From the NCBI GenBank assembly GCA_024742705.1, contig JANSXZ010000019.1:1-64000 (forward strand): 64,000 nucleotides of DNA, given 5' to 3'. The translations under genes and the position numbers were made by a program. Origin of the DNA: Paracoccaceae bacterium. GTDB lineage: Bacteria; Pseudomonadota; Alphaproteobacteria; Rhodobacterales; Rhodobacteraceae. Each line of letters opens with the position of its first letter. The stretch's first letter is position 1. This document shows, piece by piece, positions 16,988 to 25,527 of the stretch. Under the pieces are notes generated by a model. It worked only from the letters and a program-made list of their open reading frames with translations. It was not told the DNA's origin and searched no databases.

Positions 16988-18079
16988 TCAGCCGCGATCG
17001 AAGACGATGACGTTGCGTTTGGCGGCGCCGGTGCGGGTGTCGGCGATGGCCTCGTTGATCTGATCGAGTTTCCAGGTGCCGGAAATCAGTTCGTCGAGTT
17101 TGAGGCGGCCCTGGCGGTAGAGATCGATCATCCAGGGAATGTCGCGTTGAATGACGACGTCGCCCATCTTGGAGCCGATCATGGCCTGGCCGGTGGCCGC
17201 CATCATCACCGGTTCGTAGCTGGCCATGGCGCCGGAATGTGGCATGCCGACCATGATCGCGCGACCGGCGCGGCCGAGATAGCGCGGCGCCTGTTCGTAG
17301 GCGGGGATGGCGCCGACCGTTACGATGACCGCGTCGGCCCCCTTGCCCATTGCGCGGAATGCGTCCCGCCAGGGCCGGGCCGCGGTTGCCAGAACGCCGT
17401 CGGTGGCGCCGAACTGCCTTGCGATGTCGAGTTTTTCCTCGGTCATGTCGACGGCGACGATGCGGCGGGCGCCGGCGATGCGGGCGCCCTGGATGGCGTT
17501 GAGACCGACCCCGCCGGCGCCGATGACGACCACATCTTCGCCGGCGCGCAGGTTGGCGGCGTTTACCACGGCGCCGACACCGGTGATCACGCCGCATGAC
17601 AGAAGGCAGGCGGCGGTTCGTGACATTTCCGAGGGGATCGCAACCGCCTGGTTGGCCTGGACCACGACTTTTTCGGCGAAGGCGCCGCAGGCCATCGCCT
17701 GATCGAGCCGCCCGCCCGCCGTCGTCGAGAGGGGGCCTGCGGCGGTGTCGAATGGGGTTTCGCAATTGGTCGGGCGTCCGCCCGCGCAGGTCCGGCAGGT
17801 GCCGCAGGCGCGGATCAGCGTCACCACCACGGCGTCGCCTGCCGCGAGGCCGGTGACCCCGGCGCCCAGCGCGGTGACGGTGCCCGCGGCCTCGTGCCCG
17901 TAGACCGCCGGCAGGGTGCCGCCCCAGGCGCCGTCGGCGTAGGAGATATCGGAATGGCAGATCGCCACGGCGTCGAGAGTGACTTCGATTTCGCCATGGC
18001 CGGGGGCGGCGATGTTGATATCTTCGATCACGAGGGGCGAGCCGTGAGCATGGCAGACGGCGGCTTTGATCGTTTGCAT
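16988..18079 (-). CDS. zinc-dependent alcohol dehydrogenase, class III-like
   Basis: Medium-chain dehydrogenase, 363 residues from ATG 18079. Catalytic zinc ligands C41 and H62-E63 (GHEAAG), structural zinc cysteines C92, C95, C98 and C106, and the NAD-binding VIGAGGVGLNAIQGA are all present. The zinc-loop and Rossmann sequences resemble the formaldehyde/aryl-alcohol branch. The frame continues upstream to 19084 inside the antisense side of the MFS gene, which is not coding. Substrate unresolved; position suggests a role with the dehydratase and amidase. Confidence 0.9.
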   Translation of the reverse strand: MQTIKAAVCHAHGSPLVIEDINIAAPGHGEIEVTLDAVAICHSDISYADGAWGGTLPAVYGHEAAGTVTALGAGVTGLAAGDAVVVTLIRACGTCRTCAGGRPTNCETPFDTAAGPLSTTAGGRLDQAMACGAFAEKVVVQANQAVAIPSEMSRTAACLLSCGVITGVGAVVNAANLRAGEDVVVIGAGGVGLNAIQGARIAGARRIVAVDMTEEKLDIARQFGATDGVLATAARPWRDAFRAMGKGADAVIVTVGAIPAYEQAPRYLGRAGRAIMVGMPHSGAMASYEPVMMAATGQAMIGSKMGDVVIQRDIPWMIDLYRQGRLKLDELISGTWKLDQINEAIADTRTGAAKRNVIVFDRG

Positions 18080-18171
18080 GGCTGGTCTTTCGTTGGCTGG
18101 ACAGTCGAATGTGTTGCGCATGTTTGTGTCGCAGTTCCCGGCGCATCGCAACGGGTCAATCGAATTGACGG

Positions 18172-19440
18172 TCACCCGGCGGCCCGGTGATGGCGCAGGA
18201 AGACGGCGAGCCCGGCGATCATCAGCACCATCGACAGCAGGAACGGGGCACCGGGCAGAATCAGCCCGGCGTCGCCGCGGGTGAAGACGGCGAAGACCGA
18301 TGTCATCATCAGCGGCGAAAAGATCATCGCCAGCGCGTTGATTGAGGTCAGCACGCCCTGAAGTTCGCCCTGCGCATCGTCGCTGACGCGGCGCGACATG
18401 ATGCCCTGCAAGGCCGGGGTGATCACCGCACCCAGCGCGGCCATCGGCGTGAGAAGCAGCAGGAGCGCGCCCGAAGGCACGAAGGCGATCAGGCCGAAGA
18501 CGCCGATGTCGAAGACATGCCCGCCGGCCACGGTCAGACGATCGCCGAAGCGCCGCAGCAGCGGACCGATCAGCAGCCCCTGCACCACCGCCATCGTCAG
18601 GCCGAACAACGCCAGCGAAAGGCCGATGTTGGTGGGGGTCCAGTCGAAGCGGAACTGGGTAAAGTAGGCCCAGATCGCCGGGTAGACGTAAAACGCCAGC
18701 TGGTAGAGGAAGTAGACCCCCAGCAGCGGCAGCACCCCGTCGAGCCGCGACATCTGGCGGAACGCGCCGAAGGGATTGGCGCGCGCGCGGGTGAAGGGCC
18801 TGCGGATGCGGTCGGTGACCGTTTCGCGCAGCACCACATAGCCGAATATTGCGTTCATCGCGGCCAGCCCGGCCGCGGCGTAGAACGGCGCGCGCGGGCC
18901 GAGCGTGCCCAACATGCCGCCGATCAGGGGGCCCAGCACAAAACCCAGCCCGAAAGCCGCGCCGATCAGGCCGAAATTCGCGGATTTTTCCTCGGGCGTC
19001 GAAATGTCCGCGATGTAGGCGCTGGCGGTGCCGTGGGTTGCGGCGGTGATGCCGCCGATCAGCCGTCCCAGCACCAGCAACCACATCGCCCCGGCCAGGG
19101 CCATCACCAGATAGTCGAGCGCCATCACCACCAGCGACACCAGCAGCACGGGCCGGCGGCCGTAGCGGTCGGAGAGGCTGCCGACCAGCGGGCCGAAAAG
19201 GAACTGCATCAGCGCGAAAACGGTGCTGAGAACGCCACCCCAGAGCGCCGCATTCGCCAGGCTGCCGCCTTGCACGTCACGGATGAGATCTGGCATCACC
19301 GGTACGATCAGGCCTATCCCCATCGCATCCAGAAGCACCGTGATCAGGATGAACAGAACCGGCAGACGCAGGCGCGGCTTTCCTTTTGCCGCCGCGTCCT
19401 GTCCGGGCTTTGGGCCGGGCCGGCGGTCTGCCCCGGTCAT
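18172..19440 (-). CDS. MFS transporter, TetA-like
   Basis: A 422-residue, 12-segment major facilitator. Diagnostic pieces are the loop 2-3 motif GSLSDRYGRRPVLL, LIGGITAATHGTASAYIADISTPEEK, and GLIGAAFGLGFVLGPLIGG, all typical of the TetA/DHA1 efflux group. Its ATG (19440) overlaps the TGA of the PcaB-like gene by four bases, so it is the last gene of the seven-gene overlapping operon. It probably exports or imports a substrate of that pathway; true tetracycline resistance is not implied. Confidence 0.9.
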   Translation of the reverse strand: MTGADRRPGPKPGQDAAAKGKPRLRLPVLFILITVLLDAMGIGLIVPVMPDLIRDVQGGSLANAALWGGVLSTVFALMQFLFGPLVGSLSDRYGRRPVLLVSLVVMALDYLVMALAGAMWLLVLGRLIGGITAATHGTASAYIADISTPEEKSANFGLIGAAFGLGFVLGPLIGGMLGTLGPRAPFYAAAGLAAMNAIFGYVVLRETVTDRIRRPFTRARANPFGAFRQMSRLDGVLPLLGVYFLYQLAFYVYPAIWAYFTQFRFDWTPTNIGLSLALFGLTMAVVQGLLIGPLLRRFGDRLTVAGGHVFDIGVFGLIAFVPSGALLLLLTPMAALGAVITPALQGIMSRRVSDDAQGELQGVLTSINALAMIFSPLMMTSVFAVFTRGDAGLILPGAPFLLSMVLMIAGLAVFLRHHRAAG

Positions 19441-20771
19441 CCCGCGCGCGTCGCTGTTGATGCGGCATCGGCAAAGCCCAGCGCCGCGGCCGGCGCGGCG
19501 CCGGTCTGACGGGCGGGATCGAAGAGGCCGGCGATGTCGAGATGCGGATGGTCGCGCGCCGCCAGGCTGGCCAGCGCGGCGCCGGTGGCTGCGGCCTCGC
19601 GGCACAGCGCCTTGACCGCCGCCTGCGCATCCGGCCGCGACATCCGCGCCGCCAGCGCAAAGCTGAGCGCCTCGGCATGGATCGTGCCCGATCCTTCGCC
19701 GAGGGCCGCCGCCATGGCCGCGGGCTGCGGCGTGATTGCCGCGCTCAGCGGGCGCGCCGCCGTCAGCGCCGCCGCCGTGCCGGTGACGATCTGGGGCAGG
19801 CACATCCACTCGGTAAACCAGGCCGCCCCGTCGCGTTGGTGCCGGTGCACCGCGCTGGATTGCAACACGGCCGTCAGCCCCGCGCCCTGCCGCGCCAGCG
19901 CGACCAGCACAGATGGCGCCACCGGGTTCTGCTTTTGCGGCATGGTCGAGGAAGCGCCCGCACCGCCCAGGGCGATTTCGGCGATTCCGGTCTGGGCCAG
20001 TTCGGTCAGATCCTCGCCCATCTTGGCCAGCGCCAGCGTCAGCCGCTGCATCCAGTCGGCGATCCGCAGGACCGGTGTGCGGTCGGTGTGCCAGGTGCGG
20101 CCGGGATCGACCAGGCCCAGCGCCTCGGCCAGCGCCGCGCGCGTGGCCGGATGGCCCAGCGCCGCGCTGGTGCCGGCCGCGCCCGACAGCGACACCCACA
20201 GGGTGGCGCAGCGCAGTTCCGGCAACGCCGCCAGCAGGTCCAGCAACGGCGCACCCCAGCCGGCCACGACCGCGCCAAAGGTTGTCGGGGTGGCGTGCTG
20301 GCCATAGGTGCGCCCGGCCATCGGCAATGCGGCGTGTTGCCGGGCCAGATCGCCCAGCGTTGCCAGCAGCGCCTTCAGGTCCGCCTCCATCAGGGTCAGC
20401 GACTGGCGCAGGCGCAGCATCAGTCCGGTGTCGATGATGTCTTGCGACGTGGCGCCCCAATGAACGTATTGCGCATGTTCCGGTGCCTGCATGGCGCTGC
20501 GGAACGCGGCGATCAGGGCCGGCACGCAAACGCCGTTCTGGCCGGTGGCTTCGGCCATCGCGCCGGGATCCAGCTGAACCTCGACCGAGGCGCGTGCGAT
20601 CGCGGCCGCGCTCAGTTCGGGGATCACGCCCAACTGGCCCTGCACCTTCGCCAGACCGCCTTCAACCAGAAGCATGGCGCGCAACGTCGCGCTGTCGCTG
20701 AACAGCCGCCCCACATGGCCGGTGTCGAAGAGCCGCGCGTAAAGCGGGCTGTCGAACACGCAGGCCGCCAT
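19437..20771 (-). CDS. pcaB: 3-carboxy-cis,cis-muconate cycloisomerase-like lyase
   Basis: Fumarase/aspartase superfamily, 444 residues, with the signature GASSTMPQKQNP and the early motifs QYVHWGATSQDIIDTG and AGRTYGQHATPTTFG. These fit PcaB, which lactonizes 3-carboxymuconate in the protocatechuate branch of the beta-ketoadipate pathway. The start at 20771 shares its first base with the preceding TGA. pcaD lies two genes upstream but pcaC, pcaG and pcaH are not in the window, so another muconate-type substrate remains possible. Confidence 0.82.
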   Translation of the reverse strand: MAACVFDSPLYARLFDTGHVGRLFSDSATLRAMLLVEGGLAKVQGQLGVIPELSAAAIARASVEVQLDPGAMAEATGQNGVCVPALIAAFRSAMQAPEHAQYVHWGATSQDIIDTGLMLRLRQSLTLMEADLKALLATLGDLARQHAALPMAGRTYGQHATPTTFGAVVAGWGAPLLDLLAALPELRCATLWVSLSGAAGTSAALGHPATRAALAEALGLVDPGRTWHTDRTPVLRIADWMQRLTLALAKMGEDLTELAQTGIAEIALGGAGASSTMPQKQNPVAPSVLVALARQGAGLTAVLQSSAVHRHQRDGAAWFTEWMCLPQIVTGTAAALTAARPLSAAITPQPAAMAAALGEGSGTIHAEALSFALAARMSRPDAQAAVKALCREAAATGAALASLAARDHPHLDIAGLFDPARQTGAAPAAALGFADAASTATRAG

Positions 20772-21484
20772 CAAAAGCCCCTTGCGATGTCTGCCAGCAT
20801 ACGCGCAAGGCCCTGCGGATCGGCAAAGAACGGCGAATGCGACGTGGGCATGTGGTGCACGCTGCCGGCGGGCCAGTCTTCTGTCATCGTGCTCTGGTAT
20901 TCCGGTGGAATCGTCTGGTCGAAGGCACAGCGGATATAGGCGCGCGGCACGCTGGCATAGGCGGCCCCGAGAGCGACGGGCACAGCCTGCGGTGCAACGG
21001 CTTGCGGGCAGAGCCGGGGAATGGCAAAGGCCACGGCTTCGGGCGGGCAATCGTGATAGAACACCGCTTCGGCCTGTTCGGGATCAACGGTGAAGGATGT
21101 GCGGTCAGGCGACGGCACCACCGCCGGCAACAGCGGCTGGCGCGGCGCGGCGCGGCGCATGTCGATCAGCGACATGCCGGGGCGCGGTGCATAGGCGCAC
21201 AGGTAGATCAGCCCGCGCAGCCCGTCGGGCCGCGCTTCGGCGGCGGCGGAGATCGGGAACCCGGCCATCGAATGACCGACAACAACCGTTTCGGGCCCGG
21301 CTGCCGCCAGCACCGCATCGCGGTACCGGTCCAGCGTGACCTCGGCCAGCGGCGTCTTGTCGTCGCCATGCCCGGGCAGGTCGATGGCGCGGGCCTTGTG
21401 CCCAAGGGCGGCCAGCGCCGGGATCGTGTCGCGCCAGCACCACGCACCATGACAAGCGCCGTGCACCAAAAGAAAATCGGTCAT
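20771..21484 (-). CDS. alpha/beta hydrolase
   Basis: 237 residues with the oxyanion motif LLVHGACHGAWCW at the N-terminus, the nucleophile elbow G-H-S72-M-A-G, and a C-terminal His in TSHSPFFADP. This pattern is that of the small esterase group containing plant methylesterases and bacterial EstC. ATG 21484 overlaps the PcaD-like stop (ATGA) and the TGA touches the PcaB start, so translation is coupled both ways. Substrate unknown, presumably an ester or lactone of the operon pathway. Confidence 0.82.
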   Translation of the reverse strand: MTDFLLVHGACHGAWCWRDTIPALAALGHKARAIDLPGHGDDKTPLAEVTLDRYRDAVLAAAGPETVVVGHSMAGFPISAAAEARPDGLRGLIYLCAYAPRPGMSLIDMRRAAPRQPLLPAVVPSPDRTSFTVDPEQAEAVFYHDCPPEAVAFAIPRLCPQAVAPQAVPVALGAAYASVPRAYIRCAFDQTIPPEYQSTMTEDWPAGSVHHMPTSHSPFFADPQGLARMLADIARGF

Positions 21485-22302
21485 GTGTTGCCCCGGTCGT
21501 CCGTTTCGCGCAGGTGGCCCGTGCCGGCGATGAAGCGGCCCAGCGCCAAGGCGAATTCGGCCGGGTTTTCCACGCAGGGTAGGTGGCCCGCGCCGCGGAT
21601 CAGGTGGAACTGCGATCCGGGGATCAGATCGACGGTTTCGCGCACCAGGTCGGCGGGCGTCGATCCGTCTTCGGACCCGGCGATGCCCAGCGTCGGCAGG
21701 CGCAACGATGCGGTGGTGGTGTAGAAATCGGCGCCGGCGATCGCCGCGGAACAGCCTGAATACCCCTCGGCGGGCTGGCGCACCAGCATGTTGCGCCACA
21801 GCGCAAGTTCGGGACTGGCGCGGAAGGCACGTGAAAACCAGCGCTCCATCACCGCGTCGGCCAGCGGTTCGATGCCATGCGCATCGACAGTGGCGATGCG
21901 ATCGGCCCACAGATCGGCGGTTCCGATCTTGGCACCGGTGTTCGACAGGACCATCGCGCGGATCAGATCGGGCCGTTTGACCGCAAGCCCCTGCGCGATC
22001 ATGCCGCCGATGGAAAGGCCCACAAAGAGGCTGTCGGTGACGCCCAGATGATCCAGCAGCAGTTCGGCATCGCGCACCAGCGTACCCATCTTGTAGGGCG
22101 CGCGCGGCAGAGACGACAGGCCGTGGCCGCGTTTGTCGAACCGGATGATCCGCAGGCCGGTGCGCGGCAGCAACGGCAGGATCGCGTCCCACAGCCGCAT
22201 GTCGGTGCCCAGCGAATTGGCAAACACCAGCGGCGCGCCGCCCGGATCGCCATCGACGCGATAATGCAATTGCACATCGCCCAGGTCCAGAAGCTGCATC
22301 AT
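21481..22302 (-). CDS. pcaD: 3-oxoadipate enol-lactonase-like hydrolase
   Basis: 273 residues with PcaD-type sequence: NSLGTDMRLWD, RFDKRGHGLSS, the elbow G-L-S97-I-G-G, and a C-terminal GAGHLPCVENP histidine. PcaD opens the beta-ketoadipate enol-lactone. Two adjacent ATG codons (22302, 22299) follow an AGGAGG ribosome site at 22313-22318; the first lies at better spacing. The start overlaps the TGA of the dehydratase-like gene. Confidence 0.85.
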   Translation of the reverse strand: MMQLLDLGDVQLHYRVDGDPGGAPLVFANSLGTDMRLWDAILPLLPRTGLRIIRFDKRGHGLSSLPRAPYKMGTLVRDAELLLDHLGVTDSLFVGLSIGGMIAQGLAVKRPDLIRAMVLSNTGAKIGTADLWADRIATVDAHGIEPLADAVMERWFSRAFRASPELALWRNMLVRQPAEGYSGCSAAIAGADFYTTTASLRLPTLGIAGSEDGSTPADLVRETVDLIPGSQFHLIRGAGHLPCVENPAEFALALGRFIAGTGHLRETDDRGNT

Positions 22303-23294
22303 CGGGTCTGTTCCTCCTCGTTGGTGGCGTGTTCGGCCAGCGCGCGCATGAACACCGAAGCTTCCACGTTGCCGCCGGAAATCAATACGATCACCGCGTC
22401 GCCGGCAACCGCGTCGGGGCGAAACAAGGCCGCCGCCAGGGCCACGGCGCCGCCCGGTTCGGCCACCAGCTTCAGCCGCGAAAACGCCAGCGCCATGGCG
22501 TGCAGCGCCTCGGCTTCGCCGACGGCGATGCCCGGGCCGCACAGCCGCGCCATGATCGGAAACGTCAGCTCTCCGGGCTGCGGCGTGATGATAGCGTCGC
22601 ACAGGCTGCCCGAGGTACGGTCGTTGCGGATGATCCGACCTGCCGCCAGCGACCGCGCCACATCGTCGAAGCCTTCCGGCTCGACCGGGCGGGCGCGCAG
22701 CCCCGGCGCCCGCGCCTCGAGCGCCAGCGCGATCCCCGATGTCAGCCCGCCGCCGCCGCAGCACACCAGCACATCGGCCTGGTCCACCCCGGCTTCGGCG
22801 GCCTGTTCGGCGATCTCGATGCCGGTGGTGCCCTGGCCGGCGATCACCTGCGGATCGTCGAAAGGCCGGATCAACGTGAGGCCCCGCTGTTGTGCAATCC
22901 GCGCGCCGATGGCATCGCGGTCCTCGGTGGCGCGATCATAGGTCAAAACCTCGGCACCCAGCGCGCGGGTGTTTTCGATCTTGATGGCGGGCGCATCCGC
23001 CGGCATGACGATCACGGCCGGCGCACCATGCGCCTGCGCCGCCATGGCAACGCCCTGGGCGTGGTTTCCGCTGGAAAAGGCGATGATGCCGCGCGCGCGG
23101 GTTTCGGGATCCAGCGCCGATACCGCCGACCATCCGCCGCGGAACTTGAAACTGCCGGTACGTTGCAGACATTCCGGTTTGATCAGCACCCGCCGCCCGG
23201 CAATCCGGTTCAGAAACGGCGATTCCAGAAGCGGCGTGCGCAGGGCATGGCCCGCCAGACGCCCGGCGGCGGCTTCGATCATGTCGATGTTCAT
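22299..23294 (-). CDS. threonine/serine dehydratase-like PLP enzyme
   Basis: Fold type II PLP enzyme, 331 residues. The Schiff-base lysine is K50 in TGSFKFRGG, SSGNHAQGVA binds substrate, and GGGGLTSGIALA holds the phosphate. Without the ACT regulatory domain this fits catabolic threonine dehydratase, serine racemase or hydroxyaspartate dehydratase. ATG 23294 overlaps the preceding TGA (ATGA). In this operon it may remove ammonia from a beta-hydroxy amino acid side product, which is inference. Confidence 0.85.
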   Translation of the reverse strand: MNIDMIEAAAGRLAGHALRTPLLESPFLNRIAGRRVLIKPECLQRTGSFKFRGGWSAVSALDPETRARGIIAFSSGNHAQGVAMAAQAHGAPAVIVMPADAPAIKIENTRALGAEVLTYDRATEDRDAIGARIAQQRGLTLIRPFDDPQVIAGQGTTGIEIAEQAAEAGVDQADVLVCCGGGGLTSGIALALEARAPGLRARPVEPEGFDDVARSLAAGRIIRNDRTSGSLCDAIITPQPGELTFPIMARLCGPGIAVGEAEALHAMALAFSRLKLVAEPGGAVALAAALFRPDAVAGDAVIVLISGGNVEASVFMRALAEHATNEEEQTR

Positions 23295-24115
23295 TGCAGC
23301 ATCTCCAGCCAGGCGTGCAGCGCGGTCAGCGATTGCGGCTCGTCCAGAAACGGCACATGGCCGCGGTCGGGCACCTCGGCCACGATCATGTCGGGCCGGC
23401 GCGCGCGCATGTCGGCCAGGGTCGCGGGGGACAGCAGCGGCGAATTGGCGCCGCGGATCGCCGCCAGCGGTTTGGCGGCCAGCGCGTCGAACAGCGGCCA
23501 CAGATCGGGCGCGGGGGCGTTTTCATCAATCGCGGTCGCCTCGCGCAGCGCCGGATCATAGGTCAGGTCCAGCCCGTCGTGGGTTTCGCGGAAGTGCAGC
23601 CGCGCCTCGGCCAGCCATCGGTCTTCCGGCACATTGGCAAAACCGGCCATCACCATCGGCAACCCCTGCGCGGCCTCGCGGTGATTGCGCCAGACCGGCC
23701 GCTGCCCCAGCAGGCCGACGATAACCTTCAGATAGGCCATTTCGAGAACCGGGCCGACATCGTTCAGCGCCACGCCCAGGATCCGGCCCGGCGCGGCGGC
23801 GGCCATCGCCATCGCGATCAGCCCGCCGCGCGAAGTGCCCAGAACCGCGACCTGTTCCAGCCCGAGGTGATCCAGCAGCGCAAGAACGTCGGCGGTTTCC
23901 ACCGGCAACGCATATGTGGCCGGATCGGGCGCCCATTCCGACCGGCCGCGCCCGCGGTAATCGGTGCGCAGGATCCGGCAGCCCCGAAGATGGGGGAGGA
24001 CGTAATCGAAATCGCCCGAGGTGCGCGTCAGGCCGGGCAGGCACAACAGCGGCAGGCCGGCCCCTTCGTCGGAATAATACAGGCGCAGCCCGTCGGCAGA
24101 GGTGAAATGCGGCAT
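23291..24115 (-). CDS. alpha/beta hydrolase
   Basis: 274 residues. It has a clear hydrolase fold: LLCLPGLTRTSGDF (oxyanion region), TDYRGRGRSEW, nucleophile elbow G-T-S95-R-G-G, and a catalytic histidine in DRGHVPFLDEPQ. The start shares a base with the stop of the haloacid dehalogenase gene and its own TGA overlaps the next ATG. Similar in layout to haloalkane/epoxide-type and meta-cleavage hydrolases; which one cannot be decided. Confidence 0.82.
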   Translation of the reverse strand: MPHFTSADGLRLYYSDEGAGLPLLCLPGLTRTSGDFDYVLPHLRGCRILRTDYRGRGRSEWAPDPATYALPVETADVLALLDHLGLEQVAVLGTSRGGLIAMAMAAAAPGRILGVALNDVGPVLEMAYLKVIVGLLGQRPVWRNHREAAQGLPMVMAGFANVPEDRWLAEARLHFRETHDGLDLTYDPALREATAIDENAPAPDLWPLFDALAAKPLAAIRGANSPLLSPATLADMRARRPDMIVAEVPDRGHVPFLDEPQSLTALHAWLEMLQ

Positions 24116-24795
24116 CAGACGGCCAGCCCGGGCACGTCGGTCAGGTCGGACAACTGGTGCGCGGGACGCCACGGCAACCGGTCGACCGGATCGCCCGCCC
24201 GGTTGACCCAGACGGTGCGGAAGCCGTAGCCGGTGGCGCAGGCCGCATCCCAACCGTTTGACGAAACGAACAGAACCTCGGACCGGGCGCATCCGAAATG
24301 CGCGCCCACCAGGTCGTAGACCCGCGCGTCGGGTTTGAAGATCCCCACGTCCTCGACCGATAGCGTCGCATCCAGCTGCGCGCCGATGCCCGCCGAGGCA
24401 ACCGCGCCTGCCAGCATCCGGGGCGATCCGTTCGACAGGATCGCGGTTTGCAGGCCGCGCGCGCGCAGTGTGGCCAGCATGGCGGGCACCTCGGGATAGG
24501 CCGCCAGCTCCCAATAGAGGTCCAGAAGCCTCTGGCGCAGCTTTTCGTCGGCTATCCCCGCCGCCTCGAGCGCCCAGTCCAGCCCGTCGCAGGTGACCTC
24601 CCAGAAATCCGTATGGGCCCCGGCGACCGCCCGCAGCCAGCTGTATTGCAACTGCTTCAACCGCCAGTTCGCGGCGATCGCCGGCCAGGTTTCGGCGATG
24701 GCGGCAAAGGCCGGCTCACCCGCCGCCTCGCGCGCGGCGGCGCTGACGTCGAACAGCGTGCCGTAGGCATCGAAGACGCAGGTGGTGATCGGCAT
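24115..24795 (-). CDS. type II (S)-2-haloacid dehalogenase
   Basis: HAD-superfamily enzyme, 226 residues, with the family's active-site set: nucleophile D9 in FDAYGTLFDV, the arginine motif WRLKQLQYSWLR, SNGSP, a lysine in GIFKPD, and the S-x-N-x-x-D group in VSSNGWDAA. These match L-2-haloacid dehalogenases, which turn 2-haloalkanoates into D-2-hydroxyacids. It is the first gene of the overlapping operon. Its upstream region (24796-24969) is shared with the divergent FKBP gene. Confidence 0.9.
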   Translation of the reverse strand: MPITTCVFDAYGTLFDVSAAAREAAGEPAFAAIAETWPAIAANWRLKQLQYSWLRAVAGAHTDFWEVTCDGLDWALEAAGIADEKLRQRLLDLYWELAAYPEVPAMLATLRARGLQTAILSNGSPRMLAGAVASAGIGAQLDATLSVEDVGIFKPDARVYDLVGAHFGCARSEVLFVSSNGWDAACATGYGFRTVWVNRAGDPVDRLPWRPAHQLSDLTDVPGLAV

Positions 24796-24969
24796 GGTGG
24801 CGCTCTCCTCGCTGGTGTTGCGTCAGACTGACACAGCCCTCGCGGGGGTGAAAGGGGCGAAACGCCCCCGCGCATCGGTTTACATCCGTGCCCGCAACCG
24901 TCAGGTTTGCCGCTTTAGGCCGGACAGGGAGGTTCCGGCGCCGCCTCAAACGGAAAAAGGACAAAGACC

Positions 24970-25398
24970 ATGAGCGAAGTGAAATCAGGCGACACAGTGC
25001 GCATCCACTACACCGGCACCCTTCAGGACGGATCGACGTTCGACAGTTCCGAAGGCCGCGAGCCGCTGGAGTTTCAGGTCGGTTCGGGCCAGATCATTCC
25101 GGGACTGGACGAAGCTTTGCCCGGCATGTCGGTTGGCGAACAGAAAACCGTGACGATTCCCGCCGACAAGGCCTATGGCCCGATCAACCCCGAGATGCGC
25201 CAGGCCGTGCCGCGCGAAGGTATTCCGGCGGATATCCCGCTGGATCCCGGCACGCAGCTTCAGATGCGCACGCCCGACGGGCAGGCAATGCCGGTGACGG
25301 TGATCGAGGCGACAGAAACCGAGGTGACGCTGGATGCAAATCACCCTCTCGCCGGCCGTGACCTGACCTTCGATTTCGAGATCGTGTCGGTCGCCTGA
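24970..25398 (+). CDS. FKBP-type peptidyl-prolyl isomerase, SlyD-like
   Basis: 142 residues. The FKBP core (VRIHYTGTLQDGSTFDSSEG, then VGSGQIIPGLDEALPGMSVGE) is split by an insert-in-flap segment, and the C-terminus NHPLAGRDLTFDFEIVSV is characteristic of SlyD-type chaperone isomerases. The His-rich metal tail of E. coli SlyD is absent. An AAAGGAC ribosome site precedes the ATG. Cytoplasmic; monocistronic. Confidence 0.93.
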   Translation: MSEVKSGDTVRIHYTGTLQDGSTFDSSEGREPLEFQVGSGQIIPGLDEALPGMSVGEQKTVTIPADKAYGPINPEMRQAVPREGIPADIPLDPGTQLQMRTPDGQAMPVTVIEATETEVTLDANHPLAGRDLTFDFEIVSVA

Positions 25399-25527
25399 TG
25401 CGTCCGGCCCACCCGCGCGTCGCCGGTGCCGGCACCGGGGCGCGCGGGAACGCCGGATCGCCCGGTTGACCGGGGCGCCACGATGGCGCCATTCTCGCGC
25501 ATCGCGGGCGGCGGGGGGATCGAGGCA

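Noticed and set aside
18172..19440. Tetracycline resistance gene
   Set aside because: The MFS protein has TetA-like motifs, but these are shared by many DHA1 exporters and its operon is catabolic.
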